The position numbers and the translations under genes were made by a program. 17,557 bases of DNA from Parvularia atlantis (lineage: Eukaryota > Opisthokonta > Rotosphaerida): positions 1 through 17,557 of the forward strand of contig CALSCO010000884.1 of NCBI GenBank assembly GCA_943704415.1. The letters run 5' to 3'. Positions within the stretch are counted from its first letter, which is position 1; each line of letters starts with the position of its first letter. Under the pieces are notes generated by a model, which searched no databases, was not told the origin of the DNA, and worked only from the letters and a program-made list of their open reading frames with translations. Positions 1-9,049 of this stretch are shown in pieces.

Positions 1-381
1 CGCGTCCCACACACCCTACCCGCCCTCGTCTTGTCGCCCCCTCCCTGTGTCCGCCCCGGGCGCGCCGGCCGCGTCCGTGGACAGAGCACCGGGACCCGCA
101 ATGTCGCGATGCGCCGCGGATCGCCGCACTGAGTTCCACCCGCAGCGTGCCGATCGTCGCGCGTCTCTGCCGCGCGTCGTTGCTTTCGCTTGCCTCACCT
201 CATAAGCCCGGCGTGCGCCGCATGGGTGTGAGCAACTCCGCCTTCTCCTCACCCTCGCCGCCGCCGCCGCCGCACCCCGCCGCCTCCATGGACAGCGCCA
301 GGCACACGGCCGCGTGCTCTTCCCCTTCCGCCTGCTGACGGAAGCCGCACACCGCGCAGCGTCACGACCAACCCCGACGAC
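1..381. other. No recognised gene; upstream region of msrA
   Basis: I see no recognisable protein or RNA gene here. The stretch holds a short CCG-rich run near 257-273 and CT-rich patches (about 20-55) of the kind often found in fungal promoters. It ends at the ATG of the methionine sulfoxide reductase gene, so its right part is presumably that gene's promoter and 5' leader. The left edge could belong to an unseen neighbour. Confidence 0.5.
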
Positions 382-1051
382 ATGGCCCTCGCGACCTTCG
401 GCGCCGGTGCGGCGCGCGCCGCGTGCTGTGTGACGGCGCGCGAGGCCGACGGGCGGCGCGCGCGGCAGGCTGCTTCTGGGGGACCGAGAAGTTCTTCCGC
501 AAGCAGTTTGGCGCCGCGCTCATCTCGTCGACCGTCGGCTACATGGGCGGCAACGTCGACAACCCGACCTACCGCCAGGTGCGCGCTTCTCGTGCTCACG
601 ACGACGTGCAACAACAACGACACTCACGACACTCACGGCACACACAACAAGGTCTGCGACGGCGACACGGGCCACGTCGAGGTGCTGCAGATCAAGTACG
701 ACGCCACCAAGGTCAAGTACGACGAGCTGCTCGACCTCTTCTTCCGCTTCCACGACCCGACCACGGCCAACCGCCAGGGCAACGACGTCGGCACGCAGTA
801 CCGCTCCGTCATCTTCTTCCACACGCCCGAGCAGGAGAAGATCGCGGTCGAGGCCAAGGCAAAGTACCAGGCAAAGTGGCCCGCCCCCATCGTCACCGCC
901 ATCGAGCCCGCCACGCGCTTCTACACGGCCGAGGACTACCACCAGAAGTACCTCGACAAGAACCCGACGGGCTACTGGTGCGCGCATCTCGCTCGCGCCC
1001 ATGGGCCCGGCGCTCACACGACCGCGCAGCAACCACCGTTTCCGCTTTTGA
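382..1051 (+). CDS. MXR1: Peptide methionine (S)-S-oxide reductase, MsrA/Mxr1 family
   Basis: The product repairs oxidised proteins by reducing methionine-S-sulfoxide with thioredoxin as electron donor. With no presequence, it is probably cytosolic. The model has four exons: 382-406, 469-578, 652-977 and 1030-1051, giving 160 residues, which is the normal family length. Splicing exon 1 to 2 restores the catalytic GCFWG motif at residues 9-13, with Cys10 as nucleophile. Further family landmarks are [17 protein letters not shown] across intron 2, DVGTQYRS, and [16 protein letters not shown] near the C-terminus. The three introns (62, 73 and 52 nt) start GTGCG and end AG. The last exon is only 22 nt and encodes NHRFRF plus stop; it is the least certain part, but it keeps frame after GYWC. 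The gene converges on PHO81, with 123 bp between stop codons. The family call is firm; the exact C-terminus is inferred. Confidence 0.93.
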
Positions 1052-1174
1052 GCGACCAGCAACCGCCCCCCTCCCACCGCCCTGCTGCCACCGCGCGTGC
1101 AGCGTGTGTGCCTGCACGCACCGACGTCTTCCTTCCTCGTACGGCTTCTTTTTTCGGCTGAGACACAGTCCGCG
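1052..1174. other. Convergent intergenic spacer, msrA / PHO81
   Basis: This 123-bp stretch separates two stop codons that face each other, so both 3' untranslated regions and polyadenylation sites must fit here or overlap into the opposite gene. A short T-rich run (about 1147-1154) is the only low-complexity element. I see no coding sequence. Confidence 0.5.
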
Positions 1175-4100
1175 TCAAAACAGCTGCTGCGACGTTTTGA
1201 CGACGTGCATTTTGCTCTCGACAATGACCGCGTCAATGCCTGCGACGGGGCTCAGCCACCGCGCAGGCTGGCAGAGCAGCGCAACGCACCCGCGCGCTCC
1301 TGCAGCGCAATGTTGCCCGGCACCGCGTTGGCCGCGCCAAAGCTCGCGACGATCAGGCCCTCCTCCTTCATCGTCTGAATGAGCGCCGGCACAGCGATCT
1401 GCGCGCCGCGTTAGCTCGTGCGGCATAGAGGCCGGTCAGCAGACCCACCAGCGGCGTCGCCTCACAGATGATCCCTAGCAGGTTGGCGCCCTTGGCGAAG
1501 CGCACGGCCTGCTGGATCGAGTTGCACCGCGCGTCCGTCGCATGCCTCCGCAGCCCTTCATCCGGCCATGTCAGCCGCGCCGCGAACGGGGCCCCGCGCG
1601 TGCGTGCGTGTGCGCACCGGCCCACGTCTGGAACAGCACGGGAAAGTTGGGCTGCTTGAGGTTGATCGTCTGGCACAGCTGCGGGCTGGCCGAGCAGAAC
1701 ACGAGCGAGCGCGAGTCAAGCGACTCTGGCGTCGCCCGACCGGTGAGGCTTGTGCGGCGCCTGGGCATGCTCGCACGCACGCACCTGCGACACCGTAGAT
1801 AACCTTGAGGACGGCGTTGACCATCGCGTTCGGGTCGACCGTGCGCGAGCCCACGCCCGACGGCAGACTCAGCTCGAGGCACATGCCCAGTGACGCGTCC
1901 AGCGTCTGCGTGTGACAACCAGTGAGCGGGTGCGCAAACACACGCAGATGCCGCCCACGCACCGTCAGTGCTTGCTCCAGCGTCAGCAGCGAGCCCGAGG
2001 CCACGGCGTCCGAGAGCGAGCGGTCCGACTCGGGCTCCTTGCGCTTCGTGTCTGCTTGAGAGCATGCCGTCAGCACCGCCGCGGTGCAGCCTGCTCGGCG
2101 CGCCACGCCACCGCGCGACAGCAGGCTGTGCAGCTGCTCGAGCGTCAGGTCCTGCACGGCCAAGTCGAACGGCGCGTTGTCAAACGCCCACGACGAGAAG
2201 ATGACGGGCACGTGGTCGCGCGTCGTCTGCGTTGGCGCACGCGCTCAGCGTACGGTCACGTCCGAACGCGGGCACGCACGACCACGCGCAGCAGCTCGTA
2301 GTCCTTGACGAGCGACGAGCCCGTGACCATCGACGGCACGGCGGTCGCGTCGCGCTTGAACGCGGCGGGCGGGGCGCGCGGGCTGAGCACCTGCGCGGCG
2401 CGCACGGTCGTCATGTCAGCAGGCGAGCGGCACACACACAAGAAGACGGCACCGTCGTCGTCTTCCAGTACGTTTGAACCTTGCCCGCGACCGAGAGCGC
2501 GGCTTGCTCGAACGGCTGGATGACGATGTACTCAAACGCGAGCTCGCCGATCAGGTCCAGGTACGTGTCGAGCACAGGCAGGCGCACGGTGCCGCTCGAC
2601 TGCGGCCCTTCCGGCGACATCGGGCGCAGCAGGGCCGGTAGCGCTGTCGCGCGCACGTGTCAGCCCGCTGCTGCACGCGAAGGCTGCACCAGGGCACGCA
2701 CCGACCGCACGCCCGATCACCTTAGAGCCAAACATGGGCATCACGTCAAACTGCAGCGTCATCACGTCTGTGCCGGCGCCGCGCAGTCAGGCACACGCGC
2801 ACACGCCGCACGCGCGCGCACCGAGGCTGTCGGCCACAAACGTGATCGTCTCCTGGTCGTCTTCGAGCGGCAGGATGATCGAGTGCGGGATGCCAAGGTC
2901 GGGCTTGGCCGAGATGTTGAGCTTAAGCGTCGACGACTGCCGTGTGTCGCTGCCGTCATGCCGTGTGTGAGCGCTGCAGACGGGCACGCTCACGCTCTCA
3001 GACGCACATGAGCCGCAGCGGCTCCACGCGCCCGCCGGCCATAGACGGGTTGCCAAACTTGATCTGCACCTGCACCTGCTTGTTGTCGAGGAAGTTGTGG
3101 CCGTAGATGCGGCCGGGGATGACCGGCGGCGGCAGCGCGAGCGACGGGATGCCTGCGCCGCCCGGTCGCGCGGGTCAGCGAGCGAGCCCGGACGCCTCCA
3201 CCCATGGTGCACCGTCGATATCGAGCGGCGGGAGGTCGTCCATGCCGGCGGCTGCCAACGCGGCGCCAGCGCCGGTGGTCGCAGCGGGCGCGGTTGCGGG
3301 CCCGGGCGAGGGCGACATGGCCGTGCCGGCGGCCGCGGCCGCGCTCTGCAGCAGCGCTGCCGTCTCGATGTGCCCGGCGTAGAGCGCAAACTGCCACGGC
3401 GTCCAGCCCGACTCGTCGTGGATGTTGACGCCCGCCCCGGCCTCGAGCAGCACGTGCACACACTCGGTGTGGCCCTCGGACGCGGCAAAGAACAGCGGCG
3501 TCCACTGGTTGTCCTTGTCGTGCGCGTGCACGTCGGCGCCGCGCTCGGTCAGGATGCGCACGCAGTCGGTGCTGCAGCGCGCGCGTCAGCTGGACCCGGT
3601 GTGCAGGCAGACGACGCACTGGCCGCTGCTGCTGCTCAGGTGCAGCAGCGTCAGTCCCTCGGCGTTTGTGTCGGCAATGTTGCCGCCGCGCTCGAGCAGG
3701 CGCAGCGCCACACTCGCGCGGCCGTACTGGCACGCGAGCGCGAGGTGGCTCCGGCCGATCTTGTCGACTGCGTGCAGCCGTGCTGGCGGTGAGCGCACGC
3801 AGGCGGGCCGGCCGCGCGCACCGAGCACGTCCTGCTGCGGCAGGCGCTCAATCAGGACCTGCGCGCAGTCGTCGAAGCCGTTGATGATGGCCGAGACGAG
3901 CGGCGAGGTGCCGTCGTGGTCCATCCCGTTGACTTCGGCGCCGTGCGCGATCAGGTACTTGGCGCACTGTGCCGCGCCCCCGTCAGACGGGCGGTACAAC
4001 GTTCGCGCGCGCACGCCAAGCACCTCGACGTGGTTGCCCATGACTGCGTAGTGCAGCGGCTGGCGACCGAGCACGTCGACCGCGTTCACATCGACGCGGC

Positions 4101-5461
4101 CGGCGACGAGCTGCGTTGCGGCCGTCAGCACACGCTTGCGGGGCAAACACGATCGCGCACCAGCTGCACGACGTCGAGGTGGCCGCTGCGCGCGGCCTCG
4201 TGCAGACAGCTGCGTCCCGAGACGTCGTTGACGATGGCCGGGTCCGCGCCCGCGTTCTGCGCCGCGCAGTGACGCAGTGAGCGGGAGGCCAGCGAGCACA
4301 GGCCGGCGCACGAGGAGGATCTGCGCCGCGGCCAGGCGCCCGGACATGCACGCGCGGCGGAACGCGCGGTTGAGCCAGTCGCTCTCGTTCGCAACTGGCC
4401 GTGCACTGCCGGGGTGAGCGCGGCAGGCCGGCACGCGGTGCGCAGCGCAGAACGCACCGTCGAGCGTGCGCAGCTTGCCGACGAGGCTGTTCATGGTTGA
4501 CGCGTCGTCCGCCTGCGCGCGCGGTGAGTGCTCACGGTGCCACAAGTGTGCGCCGGCACACCGCCACGGCCTTGAGCAGGTCGACCTCGAGGTAGTCGGC
4601 GTTCTGCATCCACGCCTCGAACGAGATCTTGTCCTGCGCGTGCGCGGGTCAGGCGCGCCCGCCGAGCACAAGCTGACGTGCATCCGTGATGTCGCGCAGG
4701 AAGTGGTTGAGCTCGCCGATGTGCACCGCGGCTGAGTCGGCGAGCTTGGCCAGCTTCTCACGATTGAACACGGGCTGCCGGTGCGAGTGCCGGCACTGAG
4801 CACGGCTGACGCCCGCGCGCGCCGAGGCGGCACCTGCACGTCGACGTGGCTCGCAAGGTACATCTCCTTGGTCGTCGCCTTGGTGCGCCGGTCAAACTTC
4901 TTGAGAATCTTGCGGAAGCCCGTCGCGTTCATCTCGACAAAGTTCTGCGCCGCGATGTGAGCGCGAGCGCGCGCGGCAACTCGTGCGCAGCGCAGTGGGA
5001 CCTGCAGCTTGGTGAGCTCGTGCTGGAACCACATGAACGCCTCCCAGAACGACTGCAGCGCCTCGGCGTTGCGGCGCGGGTTGCCGACCATGACGCGCTT
5101 CTTGTCCTGGCGGCGGCGGCGCGCGCGCGGTGAGGCGTAGAGGCGCACGACGGTGAGCGCGGCGCGCACACCAGCAGCAAATCGAGCCGCGTCTGCAGCT
5201 CGCGCTCCTTGCCGACGTAGAAGGCGTTGACCTGCGCGCGCCCGGTGAGCGCGGCGACGGCGCAGGACGGGCGGCAAAGGGACGCGCCTTCTGCAGCTCG
5301 CCCTCGAGGTGCACGAAGAACTCGTCCTTGGCGCGGGCGAGCTGCGCCGTGTCGGTCGTGTTCTCGGCGGCCTTGATGCGCTTCTTGAGCGCCTTGTAGT
5401 TCATGTAGTGCGAGGCCCATTCGGGCAGCTGCTGCTTGACGAGGTGCTTGCCGAACTTCAT
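1175..5461 (-). CDS. PHO81: PHO81/NUC-2-type CDK inhibitor: SPX, ankyrin repeats and GDPD-like domain
   Basis: Pho81 senses phosphate through its SPX domain, which binds inositol pyrophosphates, and inhibits the Pho80-Pho85 cyclin-kinase. The ATG at 5461 opens the SPX domain [20 protein letters not shown], with the lysine cluster KALKKRIK at residues 23-30 and the later [14 protein letters not shown] lysine surface. About six ankyrin repeats span residues 254-485. A C-terminal GDPD-like domain (about 620-982) contains [29 protein letters not shown] and GLIVASFG. It lacks the HRG catalytic signature, as is usual for Pho81. I infer 25 exons and 982 residues. Exons, 5' to 3': 5461-5288, 5231-5172, 5106-5002, 4944-4834, 4774-4670, 4633-4568, 4512-4458, 4394-4312, 4256-4161, 4110-4024, 3966-3822, 3767-3620, 3571-3213, 3152-3008, 2949-2822, 2767-2702, 2643-2453, 2390-2280, 2226-2112, 2051-1963, 1905-1785, 1725-1618, 1555-1449, 1398-1290, 1239-1175. 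Intron 1 (5232-5287) needs a GC donor; intron 5 (4634-4669) is only 36 nt. Confidence 0.92.
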
Positions 5462-5766
5462 GCGTCCCACCGACAGAGACACGGCACAGAGACGACAAGT
5501 GCGCCTAGCAACGCCGCCATGCGCCCGCGCCGATCGCCCGGCCAACCAGCGAACGGTGCGCGGCCACGTTGCGTTGCCAGGCGCGCGGGCGTGTGAAGCT
5601 GCACTGGGAGGCGGCGCCTGTCGGCCGGCCGTCGCGGGACACGGCGTCTCGACTCGTCTCGTCCCTGCTGTCCCTCTCCTCCTCCCTCGTGCCTCTGCTC
5701 CTCGCGCCTCTGCTCGTCGCGCGCACACGAACGGAGCGGCTGACACAGCGCACCGCACCACAGGGG
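5462..5766. promoter_or_regulatory. Shared bidirectional promoter between PHO81 and PHO80
   Basis: The 305 bp separate the start codons of two divergent genes. A CT-rich stretch at about 5655-5705 precedes the PHO80 start, as often seen in fungal 5' regions. A single CACGTT core lies at 5565-5570. In budding yeast this is the weaker of the two cores bound by the basic helix-loop-helix factor Pho4. The spacer has no CACGTG. Whether any Pho4-like factor acts here is inference; a six-base match can occur by chance. Confidence 0.55.
5565..5570 (+). promoter_or_regulatory. CACGTT, possible Pho4-type E-box-like core
   Basis: The core sits about 105 bp upstream of PHO81 and 197 bp upstream of PHO80. 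CACGTT and CACGTG are the known Pho4 cores in Saccharomyces. This is a single match, so confidence is low. Confidence 0.25.
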
Positions 5767-6534
5767 ATGAGCGGCGCACTGGTCTCGCCGGCCCTGTTCT
5801 ACGAGGCCGACGCGCAGCTGCTGCTGGACCTCGTGGCCGACATGATCGAGACCATCACCGCGCACAACGACCGCCTGCCGCTCACGCCCGACGGCATCAC
5901 GCGCTTCCACTCGCGCGCGCCGCCAAACATCTCGGTCCGCGACTACCTCCGGCGGATCGTGCGCTACGCCAACGTCGAGAAGTGCTGCCTGCTCATGATC
6001 CTCGTGTTCATCGACCGGGTCTGGCACAAGAGCACGTCGTTCATCGTCTCGTCGCTGACCGTGCACCGCGTCATCATCGCGTCGATCGTCGTCGCGTCAA
6101 AGTCGCTCTGCGACAACTACTACACCAACGTGCACTACGCCAAGGTCGGCGGCGTCTCGCTCAGCGAGCTCAACACGCTTGAGCTGGAGATCCTCTTCCT
6201 GCTCGACTGGCAGCTCACCAGCACGGCCGAGCAGCTTCAGCTGTACTACACCAACCTTGTCCGCAACTCGTTCCAGCAGCGGCACGCGCAGCAGCAGCAG
6301 CTGGCAGCGGCAACGCAGCAACAGCAGCAGCAGCAGGCCTTGCTCGCGGCTGGCGGGGGCGGGCATCCTGCGGTCGCGCCAGCGAAGCAGCAGCAGCCGT
6401 CGGCGGGCTACAGCAGTAGCGGGAGCGGCAGCGCGGGCGGGACAGGGCCAGGGCTGCCGTCGGCGGCGGAGACGGGCGTCGGCGGGGCGGCGGCGCAGCA
6501 GCCCGTACCGATGCACCACTTTGCGACCGCGTGA
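5767..6534 (+). CDS. PHO80: PHO80/PREG-type cyclin (Pho85 partner)
   Basis: This intronless ORF encodes a 255-residue cyclin of the Pho80/Pcl family, which activates a Pho85-type kinase; in the phosphate pathway that kinase inactivates the transcription factor when phosphate is plentiful. Visible family motifs are ITRFHSRAPPNISVRDYLRR, the MILVFIDRV helix, SSLTVHRVIIASIVVASKSL, DNYYTNVHYAKVGGVSLSEL and LELEILFLLDWQL, together one cyclin box over about residues 10-165. The tail from about residue 173 is a low-complexity Gln/Ala/Gly/Ser extension not needed for the cyclin fold. I chose the ATG at 5767 because the cyclin homology begins just after it; the frame stays open upstream to 5569. It is the only intronless gene in an intron-dense window. 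Its neighbour PHO81 encodes the inhibitor of the same complex. A role in another Pcl complex (for example glycogen control) cannot be excluded. Confidence 0.9.
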   Translation: MSGALVSPALFYEADAQLLLDLVADMIETITAHNDRLPLTPDGITRFHSRAPPNISVRDYLRRIVRYANVEKCCLLMILVFIDRVWHKSTSFIVSSLTVHRVIIASIVVASKSLCDNYYTNVHYAKVGGVSLSELNTLELEILFLLDWQLTSTAEQLQLYYTNLVRNSFQQRHAQQQQLAAATQQQQQQQALLAAGGGGHPAVAPAKQQQPSAGYSSSGSGSAGGTGPGLPSAAETGVGGAAAQQPVPMHHFATA

Positions 6535-6846
6535 GGCTCGTGTTCACAGTGTACGATCTCGGGCAGAAGGCCGTCTCTCTCTCTCTCTCTCTCTCTCGTC
6601 GCGGTCGCGTGCGCGGTCAGGGCAATCATCGGGGCACATACAACGGTTGGAAAGGAACAATGAGCGGCGGTCAGGGGCGACAACGCAGCGCGGAGGTGTG
6701 TGTGTGCCGGGGCGGGGCAGGAGACGGTGTTGCGTCGGGAGGGCAGCGTCAGGAAACGAGTGGGGGGAAAAAAAAGACCTTGCCGGGTCGGAGGGTGTGC
6801 GGGCGTGTTACGGGTCGGAGGTGTGCCGCGAGGGTCTTGGGTCTCG
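6535..6846. other. Convergent spacer between PHO80 and the GATA gene
   Basis: The 312-bp stretch lies between two facing stop codons and should contain both 3' ends. It holds a (TC)12 microsatellite and a short A run near 6769-6776 following a G run. I see no conserved coding sequence. Confidence 0.5.
6574..6597 (+). repeat. (TC)12 dinucleotide microsatellite
   Basis: Twelve perfect TC units lie about 40 bp after the PHO80 stop, probably in its 3' untranslated region. Confidence 0.95.
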
Positions 6847-8407
6847 TCACAGGCACGGCGCCGCGGTCATCGCCGATGTGGCCGAGTAGAGCTGGTAGAT
6901 GGCGTACGAGGCCATGGACGCGGCCGTGGGCACCTCGAACTTGAAGTGCTTGGCGGGGCGCGGCTCGGGCATCGGCATGGGCACGGGCACCGGCATCGGC
7001 ACGGGCAGGCTGGCGGCCACCGAGTAGTCCGAGCCGGGGCTGCTGTGGTAGCCGGTGTCGGTCGAGGACGACACGGTCGAGAGCACATCGGCCGGTGGCG
7101 CCTGCGCGGCGCGGCTGTGGCGGAGGGCCGAGCGCAGGTACAGGCCGCTGCGTGGGTGCGCGAGTGAGCAAGCGGGTTGCGAATGAGCGGGGACGCACCA
7201 GGCGTTGCAGACCGTGCGGCCCTTGTCGTCGCGGCGCCAGATCTGCAAGGGGGACGAAGCGGGCGCGTGAGCACGAGGAGCCCCATGCAGGCACTGGCGC
7301 GCGCACCGGCGTCGTCGTCGTGCTGCACTCGGCGCAGACACGGTCTTGCTTGAGCGAGCGGCTACGGCGGCGGCGCGGCGCGGTGTAGGCCTTGATGAAC
7401 TCGGCCGGACGGTGGTAGCCGTGCGCCGACATGTAGAGGCCACACGGGTTGCAGAGCATCTCGTTCTTGACGCGGCGCCAGAGCGTCGTGTCGGTGACCT
7501 TGCAGTTGGCGCAGACGCGCGCCTCGGCGTGCGCGGCGCTGTGACGCTTGCCGCGCGGGCTGCCGGCGCTCCAGAGCGGCGAGGGCGAGTTGGAGGCGCT
7601 GGTCGAGGGCACGGCCGAGCACGAGGCCGACGACGACGCGGTCGAGGGCGCCTCGGACGCGAAGAGCAGATGCGCGTGCTGGTGGTCGTGGTCCATCGCC
7701 GCGCCGTCGGCTCCGACGTAGCGCTGGTCGGGCAGCAGCTCGAGCTTGATGCCGTCGAGCGGGGCGGCCGGATCAGCCGTGACGCTGCCAAAGTCGAGGT
7801 CGAGGAAGAGATCGGCCTCGTCGACTGCGGACGGGCTGGGCAGGCTGTGGGCGTCCTCTAGCAGGGGGCTCTGCGCGCCGGGCTCGTCGTACGTCGCGGG
7901 CGCGCCGATGCGGCTGAGCGCGTCGGCGATGGCGTCGTGGTGGCTGCCGCGGTACGGGCGCGGCTCGGTGGTGGCGGCGGCGGGGGCGGTGGCGGCGTCG
8001 TAGCCGGGGCGGGGCGCGGCCGTGAACGAGTCTAGGCCGAGCAGGCCGAGCGACGTGCCGATGGCGCTGGCCGCGCAGAACGAGGCCGGGGCCGAGCCGG
8101 CGTGGGCGCGCGGGGCGGTCGCGGACGGGGCGCTCGAGCGGCGCGGCGCCGCGGTGAAGGCGAGGCCGCCCATGGCCGTGTCCTCCACGTCGGACGAGTC
8201 GCTCAGGTACGACGAGGCCGGGGCGCGGTAGGCCGGGTGCGGCTCGAACGGGCTGTGGCAGAACGGCTCGGCGTCCTCGGGGATGGCGGCGAGACCGAAG
8301 GGCCGGTCGGCGTTGTGCAGATTGGTCGCTAGAGACCAAGGGTATCCGTTGCCAGGAATGGCTGGCTCGCCGTCGCCGTTCGCGCTCGCGGTCCACGAGA
8401 ACGGCAT
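6847..8407 (-). CDS. Transcription factor with two GATA-type zinc fingers
   Basis: Three exons (8407-7307, 7242-7199, 7147-6847) encode 481 residues. The N-terminal 290 residues are Ala/Ser/Pro-rich and partly acidic, presumably an activation or regulatory region. Finger 1 (residues 299-322) is CANC-X16-CNPCGLY. It is one residue shorter in the loop than the usual C-X2-C-X17-C-X2-C and has Pro where Ala is normal. Finger 2 (358-382) is CAECSTTTTPIWRR...CNACGLY, canonical at X17, and exists only after splicing through a 44-nt exon. A basic stretch APRRRRSRS between the fingers is a probable nuclear-localisation signal. The C-terminus has alternating Pro/Met/Val. The 35-residue gap between fingers, without a cysteine-rich segment, differs from siderophore-type (SRE/Urbs1) repressors. 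The regulon is not evident from the sequence. Introns are 64 and 51 nt. Confidence 0.87.
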
Positions 8408-8551
8408 CACGGGCTGGCGAGGCGGAAGTGCGCGCGCGGCGGGAGCTGCGGCCTCGGTCAGTCGACGTGGTCCAGACCAGCGGCCCGCAGCTAGGCGCGA
8501 AACTAAGCGCAACGAGAGTTCGGCGGCGAATAAAACGGCCGACCTACTAGG

Positions 8552-8571
8552 AAAAAAAAAAAAAAAAAAAA
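8552..8571 (+). repeat. A20 homopolymer (poly-dT on the GATA gene strand)
   Basis: Twenty consecutive A's stand out in a very GC-rich sequence. They lie 145-164 bp upstream of the GATA start codon. Poly(dA:dT) tracts in fungal promoters disfavour nucleosomes, so a promoter role is plausible. Confidence 0.9.
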
Positions 8572-8618
8572 GTTGGCCTGTCGGCAGCGAGCGCCTTGCC
8601 CCTACACGCCGCCCGCGG

Positions 8619-8648
8619 CCCCACGCGACCCCACGCGACCCCACGCGA
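8619..8648 (+). repeat. Three perfect tandem copies of CCCCACGCGA
   Basis: A 10-bp unit is repeated exactly three times, 212-241 bp upstream of the GATA start. Each copy contains an ACGCG core resembling fungal MBF/MCB cell-cycle sites (ACGCGT), though the last base differs. Regulatory function is inference. Confidence 0.75.
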
Positions 8649-9005
8649 GCCGCAGCACGCCGACGCGCGCCTGCTAGGCGCGGAATCCACGCGAGCGCGC
8701 GGCGCTTACGCAGCATGGGAGGGCGACCGGCGGCGGCCGCGCGGCGAGGGAACGGGAAAGAGTGGAAAATGCGCAGAGACGTGAGTGTCGAGCGTGGCCC
8801 GGCGCGCGTGTGTTGCCGCCGCCTTTTGCGCGCGTTCTCCGCCGCACCCGCGGCCAGGTGAGTGCGCGCAACGCCGCGGCGGGGCACGACAGCGCGGGCA
8901 GGAAAGTGCGTGGCCGGCGTGAGAACGTCGCCCCCGGGACGGGGTCGAGACGGCAGTTGCTCGGAAGCACGCAATAGATGATTGTTGTGGTCTGTCGCGC
9001 AGAGC

Positions 9006-9026
9006 GATGGTTGCACGGCAACCATC
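9006..9026. other. Perfect 9-bp hairpin just after the hydrolase stop codon
   Basis: GATGGTTGC and GCAACCATC pair perfectly around a 3-nt loop. On the minus strand this begins 23 nt after the hydrolase stop codon, within the probable 3' untranslated region. It may be a 3'-end or mRNA-stability element. Confidence 0.7.
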
Positions 9027-9049
9027 TTCGTCTCAATCGCTTCATCACA

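Larger units (their letters stand above)
8408..9049. promoter_or_regulatory. Spacer: GATA-gene promoter and hydrolase 3' region
   Basis: This 642-bp gap between tandem minus-strand genes is the longest non-coding stretch in the window apart from introns. It should contain the GATA gene's promoter (left part) and the hydrolase 3' untranslated region (right end). It contains an A20 homopolymer, a three-copy decamer repeat and a perfect hairpin, each listed separately. Long ORFs across it lack family similarity and look like GC-rich artefacts. Confidence 0.55.

Noticed and set aside
147-338. Arg-rich ORF upstream of msrA that looked like a mitochondrial presequence
   Set aside because: It begins with GTG, ends in its own stop, and I could not join it to the MsrA reading frame with convincing splice sites.
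1252-1254. TGA as the PHO81 stop codon
   Set aside because: It lies inside a 50-nt GT-AG intron; splicing yields the conserved ending GIDAVIVE and a later stop at 1175.
3097-3792. Plus-strand ORFs antisense to PHO81, QNS1 and the hydrolase
   Set aside because: They are Arg/Ala-rich shadows with no recognisable motif and lie opposite well-conserved exons.
4634-4675. Alternative donor GTCAGC for the shortest PHO81 intron
   Set aside because: It gives the wrong phase for the next exon ([10 protein letters not shown]); the GTGCTC donor at 4669 keeps frame.
3586-5277. Stop-free 563-codon minus-strand frame as a single-exon gene
   Set aside because: Only pieces match SPX or ankyrin sequence; the rest is intron or the wrong frame. 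Long open frames are expected in such GC-rich DNA.
6847-8407. Assignment of the GATA gene as an SRE/Urbs1 iron regulator
   Set aside because: The cysteine-rich segment between fingers is missing and the finger spacing is too short.
6749-9025. 758-codon frame covering the GATA gene and its promoter
   Set aside because: Residues before 8407 and after the first donor at 7306 show no family similarity; the spliced three-exon model restores finger 2.
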